Shown here piece after piece: positions 53,724 through 62,115 of a DNA stretch of 64,000 nt; position 1 is the stretch's first letter; each line of letters opens with the position of its first letter. Position numbers and translations under genes: made by a program. The notes under the pieces were generated by a model that worked only from the letters and a program-made list of their open reading frames with translations, was not told the origin of the DNA and did not search any database. Origin of the DNA: Actinopolyspora lacussalsi (GTDB lineage Bacteria > Actinomycetota > Actinomycetes > Mycobacteriales > Pseudonocardiaceae). The stretch lies in the NCBI GenBank assembly GCA_030803735.1, contig JAURUC010000001.1, forward strand, positions 524,501 to 588,500. The letters run 5' to 3'.

Positions 53724-55148
53724 ATGCGCTTCGACGATAACGACGTGGTGACTTCGGTCCATTTGGATGTCGATGCCGACACGATCACCGAAGCACTGGA
53801 CAGATCTTGTTCGATCGCCGAGATGTTGGAGTGCTCGACGCTTCGTGTGGGATCGAGAGGGATCGAGGAGGACGGGCCGGGATACAGCTCCGTCGTTACT
53901 TCGGTGACGTCCCGTGATTCTTCGTCCTCGATCGGCGATTCGTTGCTCGCCGCCGCTTGTCCGGCTCTCGAGAAGTTCAGGTTCTCGGAAGACCGGTACA
54001 GCATCATCGGGGACGAGGAAGAGGACGAGAGCGAGGTCTTCGCCGATCTCGTGGCGCCACCTCGGTTCTTTCCGAAAATGGGTGTGACCGTGTCCTCGGT
54101 ATCGGGGTTCACCGCGAAGCACGCACGTGCGGATTACCCGGAAGCGGATTACCCGTTCCGGAGCCGTGAGACCTACGATTCGGGGCGGGTGCATTCGGTG
54201 TTCGCGGATGCCGCCGACCAGCCGGACGAGGTGGTGGTTCGTACACAGCTGTGGCTCGCGGCCGCGGATCTGACCACGGCCGTGGGGTTGCTACGCCAGC
54301 CGCTGTACGAATGGGGCGGGCAGGCGGTCGAACTACTACCGGCCGGTGCTCGTGCGGAGGACGGGTATCACGCGGCACTGCTCGGCACCGTCGCGAGCGA
54401 CGCGAGTACGAATCGGGAAGAGCGAATGCTGGCCGCGGGACGGGATACGGCCCGCTTCTTCGGGATTCCGGAGGACAGTGCCATCGTCGAACAGTGGCCC
54501 CGGGAATCGATCGGAGTGGTGCGGAACCCACGAACTCGGGGGAATTCGACGGGTGCCCGGTGGTTCGAGGGGATCTACGTGCGGCTCGGTGCCGATCCGC
54601 TCGGAATCGTCGACAACAGCACCTCACGATTCGAGTCGGATGAGGACCCCGAGGAGGACGACCTGCCGGAGGACGACCTCACCGATGAGCAGCTATCCGA
54701 ATTTGTCGAAGTGTTCAGTGGCTTGCGGGATGTCCTGGGGCAGGTCTGGCTCGTTGTCAGCGCCGAGGTGCGTTGCTCCCGGGGCGCTGTTGCCGAGAAC
54801 GCGCTTCGGAACCTGCTGGACGATATCCGGCCCCGTGTTTCCGCCGAGGAAACGTGGGTGATCCCCGAGGAAACGAGCGAGTGCGATACCGGTAAGTACC
54901 GAGCACAGGCGTCGATGCATACCTTCGGAAGGGATCACCGTCGGGTGCTGGACGGACTGATGAACGCACTCGATGACGGGATATGGCGCGGCTCGACCCG
55001 CCCCTGGGGAACGGATACGAACGAGGAAACAGCGATTCGCTGGAGTCCGTTCGGAGCCACGGGCGAAGGTGACATAACCGAGTTGACCGTGCGTGCGTCA
55101 TACGGACCACCGAAGTGGCTGTGGGAACAGTGCTTCGAGGGGCTATGA
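53724..55148 (+). CDS. Hypothetical protein of unknown function
   Basis: I do not recognise a family. The 474-residue product is acidic, with Asp/Glu-rich runs (DEEEDESEVF near 97 and SDEDPEEDDLPEDDLTDEQL near 310). It lacks a signal peptide or membrane segment and reads well over its whole length. Trp- and Arg-containing blocks such as ARWFEGIYVRLGADPLGIVD and GTDTNEETAIRWSPFGATGE look like folded domain cores. It begins about 230 bases from the divergent tetR gene and ends directly before the integrase remnant, so it borders the mobile region. The start at 53724 is not supported by a strong ribosome site. Confidence 0.65.
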   Translation: MRFDDNDVVTSVHLDVDADTITEALDRSCSIAEMLECSTLRVGSRGIEEDGPGYSSVVTSVTSRDSSSSIGDSLLAAACPALEKFRFSEDRYSIIGDEEEDESEVFADLVAPPRFFPKMGVTVSSVSGFTAKHARADYPEADYPFRSRETYDSGRVHSVFADAADQPDEVVVRTQLWLAAADLTTAVGLLRQPLYEWGGQAVELLPAGARAEDGYHAALLGTVASDASTNREERMLAAGRDTARFFGIPEDSAIVEQWPRESIGVVRNPRTRGNSTGARWFEGIYVRLGADPLGIVDNSTSRFESDEDPEEDDLPEDDLTDEQLSEFVEVFSGLRDVLGQVWLVVSAEVRCSRGAVAENALRNLLDDIRPRVSAEETWVIPEETSECDTGKYRAQASMHTFGRDHRRVLDGLMNALDDGIWRGSTRPWGTDTNEETAIRWSPFGATGEGDITELTVRASYGPPKWLWEQCFEGL

Positions 55149-55158
55149 GCTTCGGGAT

Positions 55159-55390
55159 GCTGTACAACCGGCTGAGTTCGCATCCCCACTGGTCAAGCGG
55201 CCCTATGATCTTCGGGCACGCCGTCGTGTCCAGCTGGCTGACCGCCGGAGTGCCACTCACCCAGGTGGCCGAATGAGCCGGACACAGCGGCAACGTGCTG
55301 CTCCAGATCTACGCCAGGGTACTGACCGGGTAGGAAGAAGCGGCACGAAACCGGATTCAGAAGTTCTTGGAGGAACCGGGCGATACATAA
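55159..55390 (+). pseudogene. Tyrosine integrase C-terminal remnant
   Basis: The translation shows the catalytic end of a phage/AICE-type tyrosine recombinase: QPAEFASPLVKRPYDLR, then after a one-base frameshift HAVVSSWLTAGVPLTQVAE, then an in-frame TGA where Trp is expected, AGHSGNVLLQIYARVLTG, a TAG, and EEAARNRIQKFLEEPGDT. The R of YDLRH and the AGHS box are recognisable, but the damage (frameshift plus two stops) and the missing N-terminal two thirds make it inactive. It marks a former integrative element here. Confidence 0.85.
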
Positions 55391-55470
55391 GGCGAAAACT
55401 TTGCCGTGTATGTGCCGTGAACATCCGCACAGACCCGCACCGAGCCGGGAACAACCGCAGAATTCGTGAT

Positions 55471-55494
55471 CGGCCGCTCACGCACGAGCGGCCG
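55471..55494. terminator. Hairpin between the integrase remnant and toxin-like gene
   Basis: CGGCCGCTC (55471-55479) and GAGCGGCCG (55486-55494) form a 9-bp stem with a 6-base loop, downstream of the RelE-like gene on the minus strand. Confidence 0.6.
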
Positions 55495-55517
55495 AGTTCG
55501 GGGTCGTCAGGGAGGTG

Positions 55518-55757
55518 TCAGAACAGGCGCAGGATGGTGATGCGCAGGGTCTCGTCGTGGAGTGCGAACACGATCAGGATGGCGCCGTTGTCAGCGGTGG
55601 TGCTCCATCGGTCCGTCTTCTTGTCGTATCTGCTGTCGTCCCGAGGGTTTTCCGCGACCTGCTCCATGCGCTTGTCGACAGCTTTGCGCTGCTTGGTTGG
55701 CAGAGCCCGATATGCTTCTCGGGGAACATCGCTCCATTGGATGAAGTGACGGGCCAT
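55518..55757 (-). CDS. RelE/ParE-like toxin-type small protein
   Basis: The 79-residue protein begins MARHFIQWSDVPREAYRALP, has a basic helix (TKQRKAVDKRMEQVAENP), and ends DNGAILIVFALHDETLRITI plus LRLF. That final strand pattern is typical of RelE/ParE-fold toxins. GGAGGAG precedes the ATG at 55757. Its start overlaps the stop of the DUF6247-like gene (TGATG), the usual coupling for antitoxin followed by toxin. Activity is untested; ribosome-dependent RNase and gyrase-poison roles are both possible in this fold. Confidence 0.72.
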   Translation of the reverse strand: MARHFIQWSDVPREAYRALPTKQRKAVDKRMEQVAENPRDDSRYDKKTDRWSTTADNGAILIVFALHDETLRITILRLF

Positions 55758-56155
55758 CAGTTCTCCTCCGGAGTCGTGTTCGCCTCCACCTTTTCCCGTT
55801 TGCCGTCGGGGGTCCCCCGCCACAGCTCGCCGTTGTCGTCGGTGCGCCACAGGTTGCCGTGTGCGTCCTCGCGCCATTCGAGACCGGTTTCGTCGACTCG
55901 GATCAGGCCGGAGAAGTCACCGCGGTCGGCGCGGGCTTTGATCGCTTCTTCTTCCTCGGTGGGTGGGTATTCGGCGAGGATGGCCGTGCCCCACCAGTCG
56001 TCGAGCACGGTGTCGATGTGGCCGGTGTTGTAGTCCTCGGCGACTTTTCGCAGCGCTTCCTGGAAGTCGCGGTCAAACTCGGCACGTCGTTGCGGGTCGG
56101 TGCGGTCCAGGGCCTCGCGGATGCACCGGGCTTCACGTGGGAAGGGGGGAGCCAA
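55757..56155 (-). CDS. DUF6247-like protein, putative partner of the RelE-like toxin
   Basis: The 132-residue product contains FPREARCIREALDRTDPQRR, AEFDRDFQEALRKVAEDYNT and IDTVLDDWWGTAILAEYPPT, which I recognise as the DUF6247 pattern common in actinomycete accessory regions. The C-terminus is acidic and Trp-rich (EWREDAHGNLWRTDDNGELW). A TTG start at 56155 with AAGGAG upstream is chosen; the open frame continues to 56359 but is not protein-like there. Its order and overlap suggest it is the antitoxin of the pair. Confidence 0.65.
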   Translation of the reverse strand: MAPPFPREARCIREALDRTDPQRRAEFDRDFQEALRKVAEDYNTGHIDTVLDDWWGTAILAEYPPTEEEEAIKARADRGDFSGLIRVDETGLEWREDAHGNLWRTDDNGELWRGTPDGKREKVEANTTPEEN

Positions 56156-56562
56156 TCCTTTCTCCTTTCGTGGGCTTCCGTCCGGGGGTGGACGTGGGCA
56201 AGTGCGGATAGGCGTCGAAGCACTGGGGGCTGAACTGCTGGGTGTGGCGCATTCGGGTGCCGGAGTTCGGGGGGTGCTGTGCGGGAGCCGCGCCCGCCGA
56301 GCGTGTCGACCGGCCCGCCCTCTTCTGGAGGCTGCGTCAATGTCGCGTGTTGCAGCCATTCCCCTCGGGCGTGAACCGGTAGACCGTGTGCCTGTCCTCC
56401 GGCGGGTCCATGTCGAGCATGTCGTGCTCCATCTCCTCCAACACCGACCGGGTCAATCCCGGCCGATGTGCGCCGTTGCCACTTTCATCACTTCCAGCAT
56501 CGGCACGGTGAGGGGATGTCCCAATTCCAACTCGGGGTTCTCATGGTGAGAAGATCACGCTC
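56156..56562. other. Intergenic region of the accessory segment
   Basis: This 407-base stretch contains no gene I can defend. On the minus strand a short peptide MEHDMLDMDPPEDRHTVYRF ending ...GCNTRH resembles the tail of a decayed actinomycete accessory protein, but it has no complete gene. Confidence 0.4.
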
Positions 56563-57370
56563 GTGTGGAACTCGCTCAACGTTCCTGAACCGGTGTGGAA
56601 ACGCGACGACCTGCGGAAAGCGTGCCGCGATCGTGACGTTGGAGAGCTCTTCCGCGTGTTGCAACGTTCGGCCGGAGCTACGCAGTCTCAGCTTTCCAGT
56701 GCCACTGACATCCTTCAAGGACGTGTCAGTGAGATCGTGAATGGCTCACGTCGAATTACCGCCTTCGACGTCTACGAACGCATCGCCGATGGTCTGAATA
56801 TGCCTGACGAGGTGCGAGTTCTGTTCGGGTTGGCGCCAGTACGTCCTTTGGGAGTGGATCACCTGGGAACAGCTGGCGACGTTTCCATCACAGTCCAACG
56901 CCGTCTCGGATATTCAGCGGGCAGCTGCCACCGCGAGCATGATAGAGATCGTGGCGGTGCGCGGGCTGGGCATTGTCGCGATGAATGACTCCCTGCTTCG
57001 GTCAGTCGTCAGTCGTGGTTGCCCGACAGTGAGTGCTATGTTGCTTGACCCGAATGGCGAAGCAGCGCAGCGTCGTGCCAGAGAGGTCGGCGAGAGCTGG
57101 GGAGTGTTCAAATCAGGTATAGAGTTCAGCGTCGCGCGTCTCGAAGAGCTGAGCACGCACACTGATGTGCGAGTGTATTTCTACGACATGCTCCCGACTT
57201 GGCGAGTGTTGACTCTGGACGATGTTCAGTTCGTGTCCGCCTTCGGTGAGAACCACGAGGGACACACTTCACGCATGTACAAGATTGCGGAAAGTTCGCA
57301 CGGCGCGTTACACCGAGGCTTTCGCAGGTTCACCCATGAGCTGCGCAACCAGGCCGTTCGGATCGTGTAG
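56563..57370 (+). pseudogene. HTH (XRE-type) regulator with a frameshift
   Basis: The first part (GTG at 56563) reads MWNSLNVPEPVWKRDDLRKA and an XRE-like helix-turn-helix GATQSQLSSATDILQGRVSE followed by FDVYERIADGLNMPDEVRVL. The expected downstream part is in another frame: WEQLATFPSQSNAVSDIQRA, ATASMIEIVAVRGLGIVAMN, then RVYFYDMLPTWRVLTLDDVQ and GHTSRMYKIAESSHGALHRG to 57370. The switch falls between about 56850 and 56890. The intact actinomycete family is about 270 residues with both parts fused. It is followed 9 bases later by the CYTH gene, the usual partner. Confidence 0.72.
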
Positions 57371-57379
57371 GGAGTCACC

Positions 57380-57955
57380 GTGGCAGTAGAGGCCGAACTG
57401 AAAGCACATGTCCGTCATCCGGATGCGGTACACGAGCGACTGGCCTCGCGCGCTGAGGAACAGGTGCAGACCTACCGGGATCGGTACTTCGACCAGCCGA
57501 CCGGAGAACTAACCGCCCAAGACTACGAGGTGCGGCTGCGGACCGTGGAGGATGAACGCTCCGCGAAAACCGTGTTGACCTTCAAGGAACCCGCCGTGCA
57601 CACCAGCGGCTCCAAACCCGAGCACGAGACCGAGGTCGCCGATGGGGCTTCTGTAGCAGCGCTGTTGAGCGGTCTCGGACTCATCGAACGAATCGCGTTC
57701 AGCAAGCACTGCCGCAACTACCGGTTCACCGAAAGCGGCTACGAGCTGCTCGCGACTCTGGTGCACGTTCCTGAGCTGGAGGGAACCTTCCTCGAAGTCG
57801 AAACCCAGGTCGGGCGGCCCGAGGATGTCCCAGCCGGCTTGGCGGTGGTACGCGCGGTCCTGCACTCGTTGGGCGTCGTCGAGGACGATCTTATCACCGA
57901 GCAGTACACCGATGCGGTGGCGGCACGACGGGCCCGGACAGCCAACGTCGATTGA
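57380..57955 (+). CDS. CYTH-domain (class IV adenylate cyclase-like) protein
   Basis: The 191-residue triphosphate-tunnel enzyme has the N-terminal ExExK motif in VEAELKAHVRHP, then YEVRLRTVEDERSAKTVLTF-KEP, ETEV, FSKHCRNYRF and TFLEVETQVG. The alternating charged residues line the tunnel that binds triphosphates. Members hydrolyse triphosphates or make cyclic AMP; this one cannot be assigned. A GTG start at 57380 has AGGGAG upstream. It is next to a broken HTH regulator, inside the decayed mobile segment. Confidence 0.85.
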   Translation: MAVEAELKAHVRHPDAVHERLASRAEEQVQTYRDRYFDQPTGELTAQDYEVRLRTVEDERSAKTVLTFKEPAVHTSGSKPEHETEVADGASVAALLSGLGLIERIAFSKHCRNYRFTESGYELLATLVHVPELEGTFLEVETQVGRPEDVPAGLAVVRAVLHSLGVVEDDLITEQYTDAVAARRARTANVD

Positions 57956-58056
57956 TCTACATCAACCCCCGGCCTGCCACGGTCGGGGACTCGACGTGTG
58001 TGTATGAGGGACGAGGACTCGTCCCTCATCGTGTCCGGAGAAGAACACTCACGGGG

Positions 58057-58296
58057 TCATTTCTTCCCCGGCGGAGCGGGGTTGCCGTATTCCGGCCATT
58101 TCGCGGTGGTGCGGACGGTGTAGCCGCAGTACGGGCAGCGCAGTCGCATCATTCGGGTGCCCTGCTTGTTCGGGCCCGAATGCGGCTTGCCGAGGGAGAG
58201 TTTGCCGTCGGGGCAGACAGGGTTCTTGCCGTGGGCCTTGGCGGTGTCGAGTTCGCCGTGCGAGTACTCTCCCAAAGTCACGGCCAGAGTCATCAT
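58057..58296 (-). CDS. Small zinc-ribbon protein, truncated mobile-element remnant
   Basis: The 79-residue product ends TRMMRLRCPYCGYTVRTTAK and WPEYGNPAPPGKK. The CPYCGYTVR block matches the zinc ribbon at the end of larger SprT-like or replication-associated proteins of actinomycete integrative elements, where a second CxC pair follows; here it is missing. It is likely a shortened relic. Whether it is translated is unknown. Confidence 0.5.
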   Translation of the reverse strand: MMTLAVTLGEYSHGELDTAKAHGKNPVCPDGKLSLGKPHSGPNKQGTRMMRLRCPYCGYTVRTTAKWPEYGNPAPPGKK

Positions 58297-58344
58297 CTCC
58301 GTGGCTGCTGTGGCGGGGTCCCGGGGTTCGGGGGCGAGTACTCC

Positions 58345-58773
58345 TCAGCGGGCCCCGAGGCGGGCCGCGGCTGCTCCTGCGGCAGTGGACCCCGGAAGTG
58401 CGGGTTTCGCACCGGGTACTGCAACTGCTGGTTCTGCCCCCATGTCGAGTCCTGCCGTGATGCGCAGCTGCTTGGCGGTGCAGTCCACCGCGACGAAATG
58501 CGTGGAGGTGACGCGATCACCGGGCAGGAACGTGGTTGGCAGCGTGGGCGCGTCGACGTCCATGTGAAGCTCCGCCCTGCCCACGTGGATGCGGGACTCG
58601 GACACCCCGAGGGCCGAGCGTTCCTCGCCGCTGTTGTTGGTCACGTCCATGTCGAAGGCCACGAACCGCTGACCTTCGGGCGAAGGCGTGGCGTTACCCA
58701 GCGAGTTGGTAGAAGCTTCAGAGCGCACGTTGTGGACCTTGAACGTGACCCCGTCGACCGTGCCGCGTTTCAT
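58345..58773 (-). CDS. DUF4352-like protein lacking its export signal
   Basis: The 142-residue product MKRGTVDGVTFKVHNVRSEA, then SPEGQRFVAFDMDVTNNSGE and LPGDRVTSTHFVAVDC, is the immunoglobulin-like DUF4352 fold. Family members are normally lipoproteins or secreted, but here only a short in-frame piece (TSLLLAPSGVA) with an upstream stop remains before the ATG. So the N-terminal signal seems lost. The C-terminus is Ala/Pro/Gly-rich. Confidence 0.55.
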   Translation of the reverse strand: MKRGTVDGVTFKVHNVRSEASTNSLGNATPSPEGQRFVAFDMDVTNNSGEERSALGVSESRIHVGRAELHMDVDAPTLPTTFLPGDRVTSTHFVAVDCTAKQLRITAGLDMGAEPAVAVPGAKPALPGSTAAGAAAARLGAR

Positions 58774-58850
58774 GGCGACCCCGGACGGGGCGAGCAGCAG
58801 TGAGGTGCGCCACTGGACGACTCGTCAGGCACTGAGTGTAAGAGTTTGAC

Positions 58851-58890
58851 AGATGTCGGTCATGGAGAAGGCCAGCTTGGACCGACATCT
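58851..58890. repeat. 11-bp inverted repeat beside the left att site
   Basis: AGATGTCGGTC (58851-58861) and GACCGACATCT (58880-58890) are perfect complements with an 18-base loop, 86 bases outside the left direct repeat. Confidence 0.6.
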
Positions 58891-58975
58891 GGATCTTTGA
58901 AGTGCTGAAAGAGGGTGGGAAAAGGGAGTTGGATCTCCTGTGGGATCTTCCATAGCCCTATGAACTGCGATGAAA

Positions 58976-59020
58976 GGTGCCCCCGGTCCGACTCGAACGG
59001 ACACTACACGGATTTTGAGT
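58976..59020 (-). repeat. Left attachment-site copy (att), 45 bp
   Basis: It is identical base for base to 62700-62744, the 3' end of tRNA-Leu from the anticodon loop to the base after the discriminator. The rest of the tRNA is absent, so this copy cannot fold into a tRNA. Confidence 0.9.
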
Positions 59021-59486
59021 GGTTCCGCGATCGTGCCCGTGACCTGTGGTGATGCTGACGCTCGGCTCGGTTTGTCCGTGTATTGGTTGTGTGTTGATGT
59101 CCCACTCGATGGTTCGGAGCGCTGGAGATAGGTGGTGTGACCAGCCAGCGTATAAAGCGAGCGTGAAATAGTGTTGTAGGTACCGCACGATTGCGGTGGC
59201 TGATTTACAGGCTCATGATCGATCACACACCACAACCCCATGACCTGCACCCGGAAACGCGAACATCGTCGAACAACCTGCACGGTGGCACGCATTGGGC
59301 ACACAGGCACCTGAGAAGGTGATCAAGAGCCTATCCATATGCAGCGCCTGCTCCGAAGTGCTGGAGCGAGCGTCCCCGATCGCGTGCCATATGACATGAT
59401 CACACTGTCGGTGACCGTTGGTATCTTCCTGATCAGCTTGGGTCCCTCCGAGGGATGGAACGAAACAACAGTGGGAAAGGTAAGCG
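59021..59486. other. Left arm of the element, no clear gene
   Basis: These 466 bases between the left repeat and the nuclease gene have no reading frame with recognisable similarity. Several TGTGGT/ACCACA-like runs (59040-59240) could be binding sites for an excisionase or integrase. Confidence 0.4.
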
Positions 59487-61517
59487 GTGCAGGAGACTCG
59501 GCCTTGGGCAGAGCGGTCTAATACGATCGGCTACGTCCCCGGAAAGAAGACAGAACGTCGCGACACTCTGCGTCGGATATTCGAACAGTTGCCGGCTGAT
59601 TCCGGTACCTTCATCGCAATCAAGAACGGTTCTGGCAAAGAGGTCACCGTGCAGGTCGACGACCTCTGTTCGGCTCAGCTAACTCGCGGACAACTCGTTC
59701 GCCGAGAGACCGATGGAAGTTGGGAAGCGACAGAACCGGTACGGATATGGCTGTCCAACCAGGATGATGTGGAATTTGCCGTCTATATACACAACAACGT
59801 GAAGCTCTTTGGTGAGCTCCTAGAACGAATCGAGGGGTGCCACACTAAAGATAACCTCATCGCGATTGCTCAAGAGTACGGACTTAACTGGACGAGCACA
59901 GACCAGCTATACCGGCGAATTTCATGGCTCGAAGTACTTGGACTCCTCGAGCGATGGGGCATTTCCAGGTTTGTAATTACGGAAGCTGGACAGTCCTTTC
60001 TTGATAGGGTATCGCTTGCATCCCCAGAGGAAGCCAATGGAACTATGGCATCACCCAACGACAAGACTGCTACTCTGCCTGATCCAGGTGACGTTGTTTT
60101 GAACCTAATCTCGAAGAGTGCTGGCCAACGTAGAGACCTTATCGGGTATATACCCAGAGGTCGAAATGCTCGCGGTCATAATTCGACCTCTTCTTCGCAA
60201 TCCCCATTTGAGGCTATTAGAAATCTCCTGTCTCTGGTAGGGGATAGTGTCGATGTTGGCGAGTATTATAGACGATGCGCAACTCGCCTTGGAATCAAGA
60301 AGACCTCGGCAAACCAAACAATACAAACAATGCGACAATTAGGTATTATGGACATGGTGGCCTTCGGTCAGTACGGTCCAGTGCCTGATGTCGCAGAACT
60401 ACTGAATCTCGGAAACGAAGTCGACTTCATCCGTTACCTCCATTCGCGCTACTGCTTCATCGGAGAAATACTCAGTATTCTTGATGAACCTACGCCTGTT
60501 CCTGAGGTCGCGCGCATCGCAAACAAAGAGTTTAGTTTAACTCGTCTTGACAAGGGCGAGATTCGAACTCGAATGGGATTCTTATCTGGTGCCGGCCTGG
60601 TGGAGAGGATCGACTGGACTCGGTACCGCGTTTCTCCTATTGGAAAGCTCCTAGCGGCTGAGTTGGCACTCGATCTGCCAACCAATAAAGCACCAGAAGA
60701 GGAATCTTCCGAGCTCTCAGGGGATGCTACCTACACAACTCAAGAAAATTCAATTGTCTCCGATCTTCGAGAGTGTGGATACAACGGAGAGAAAAGCGAA
60801 GAATTTGAGAAGGCGGTAGCTTCCGCATTTGCCTTCCTTGGGTTTACTTCTCGGCATGTCGGAGGGGCGGGGCGCACTGATGTAGTCATCGACGCCGAAC
60901 TCCCAGCAAAGGACTCGTACCGTGCGATGATCGAAACAAAAGCGTCGTCAAGCGGTATGATCGCCGAGCATCTTGTAAAGTTTGACGCTTTGAAGGATCA
61001 TCAAAAGCGTCATCACGCGGACTTTGGAATGGTAATCGGACCAGATTTTGGCGGCAGGATCCGAGAATGGGCTGAAAACAACAGATTTGCGTTGATGACT
61101 GTCGATGATCTCGTTAATCTCCTAGTTCGTCATACTGCCCATCCGGTGCCACTGTCAGATCTACAAGTACTGTTTCAAGTGAACGGAGATGATTTAACCG
61201 ACCTTGAAGAATTGTACTCAGACTCTGAGCGATCAGTAGAGTTGCTGGCAAAAATCGTTGAGCTCCTGCACGAAGAAGCCAAAGAGGAGGATCCGCTCAT
61301 GGAAGGATACATCAGCCTTGAGAATGTGAACTATGCACTACGAAAAGAGTTGTCTCCGCGGCCTACGCAGAATGCCGTTGAAGAATGCCTCCAATTGCTT
61401 TCTCATGACCTCGTCCGGGGCGCTACGAAGAACAACAGCAAGTATAAGCTTGCGGATGCGCCAGTGAACATCATGCGGAGGTTGGCTGGCCTTGGCGTCC
61501 GCTTGGGGAAAGGTTAG
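59487..61517 (+). CDS. FokI-like restriction endonuclease-type protein with duplicated winged-helix modules
   Basis: The 676-residue protein appears to be a DNA-cutting defence enzyme. The C-terminal nuclease domain (about 436-550) contains [20 protein letters not shown] and AMIETKASSSG. Asp465, Glu483 and Lys485 fit the D...ExK active site, and the surroundings resemble the FokI cleavage domain (YGYRGKHLGGSRKPDG ... VDTKAYSGG), including the closing helix FALMTVDDLVNLL. The N-terminal 400 residues form two repeats, each with an IGYVP/IGYIP motif (14-18, 219-223) and a winged-helix-like block (92-174, 306-392), suggesting two DNA-reading modules. A third helical block is at 600-660. A GTG start at 59487 follows GGAAAGG. 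No methyltransferase is nearby. GC is clearly below the genome's. Confidence 0.75.
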   Translation: MQETRPWAERSNTIGYVPGKKTERRDTLRRIFEQLPADSGTFIAIKNGSGKEVTVQVDDLCSAQLTRGQLVRRETDGSWEATEPVRIWLSNQDDVEFAVYIHNNVKLFGELLERIEGCHTKDNLIAIAQEYGLNWTSTDQLYRRISWLEVLGLLERWGISRFVITEAGQSFLDRVSLASPEEANGTMASPNDKTATLPDPGDVVLNLISKSAGQRRDLIGYIPRGRNARGHNSTSSSQSPFEAIRNLLSLVGDSVDVGEYYRRCATRLGIKKTSANQTIQTMRQLGIMDMVAFGQYGPVPDVAELLNLGNEVDFIRYLHSRYCFIGEILSILDEPTPVPEVARIANKEFSLTRLDKGEIRTRMGFLSGAGLVERIDWTRYRVSPIGKLLAAELALDLPTNKAPEEESSELSGDATYTTQENSIVSDLRECGYNGEKSEEFEKAVASAFAFLGFTSRHVGGAGRTDVVIDAELPAKDSYRAMIETKASSSGMIAEHLVKFDALKDHQKRHHADFGMVIGPDFGGRIREWAENNRFALMTVDDLVNLLVRHTAHPVPLSDLQVLFQVNGDDLTDLEELYSDSERSVELLAKIVELLHEEAKEEDPLMEGYISLENVNYALRKELSPRPTQNAVEECLQLLSHDLVRGATKNNSKYKLADAPVNIMRRLAGLGVRLGKG

Positions 61518-61612
61518 CAAGAAGCAGAGGGACAACGGACAGTGACGACGACGGAGTATTCTTCGGCTTCCCAGGAGCGCTCAACACCTGGCCCCCGGCG
61601 AGGTAGTCACCT

Positions 61613-62085
61613 TAGCGCTGGAGGAGGGCTTGTCCGTCGGCGAGGTAGACGTAGAAGTTGCCCTCGATCAATAGGACCAGGATGGTTCACTCGTGGTCCG
61701 GTGCTCATTCGGGCCGCTTTTATCGCAGGGAGGATGCACGCCCCTTTTGACTTCGACGTCCTCGGGGTGCCGTATGTCCTCGCCGGGGTCGATGAAGTGT
61801 CCCAGGATTCACCCGCGGCGTTCACCCGCTCGTTGTCCAACTCGGAGAGCCTGCGCAGTCCCTGGAGGAACGCGAACAGGCCCTCGTTGCTCCGCACTTC
61901 ATCGGAACACAGCTCAGTGAGTAGCTCGCGGCCCATGCTGGAGCACTTCTGAAGATTGCTCGACTTCCAGTTCGTTTCGATCTGTCCTACGAAACTCTTC
62001 CAGAGGGTCTCGCCATGGACGACGATCAGACTGATGAGTCTGGCCTTGGTCGGTTCCGTCTCGCCGAGTCTGGCGGGTGGTGGTG
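61613..62085 (-). pseudogene. Decayed gene of unknown family
   Basis: Reading the minus strand, the piece LISLIVVHGETLWKSFVGQI and ELLTELCSDEVRSNEGLFAF with LQGLRRLSELDNERVNAAGE is coherent and helical. It continues in a second frame as LGHFIDPGEDIRHPEDVEVK and ends in a third as LVLLIEGNFYVYLADGQALL. No start codon is found for the first piece. I do not recognise the family; the frame changes point to an inactive gene. Confidence 0.45.
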
Positions 62086-62115
62086 CGGCACTTCTCGAGT
62101 GGGTGCAGCGGGATC

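Noticed and set aside
58976..59020. Second tRNA gene
   Set aside because: Only the 3' part is present; acceptor and D arms are missing, so it is an att remnant.
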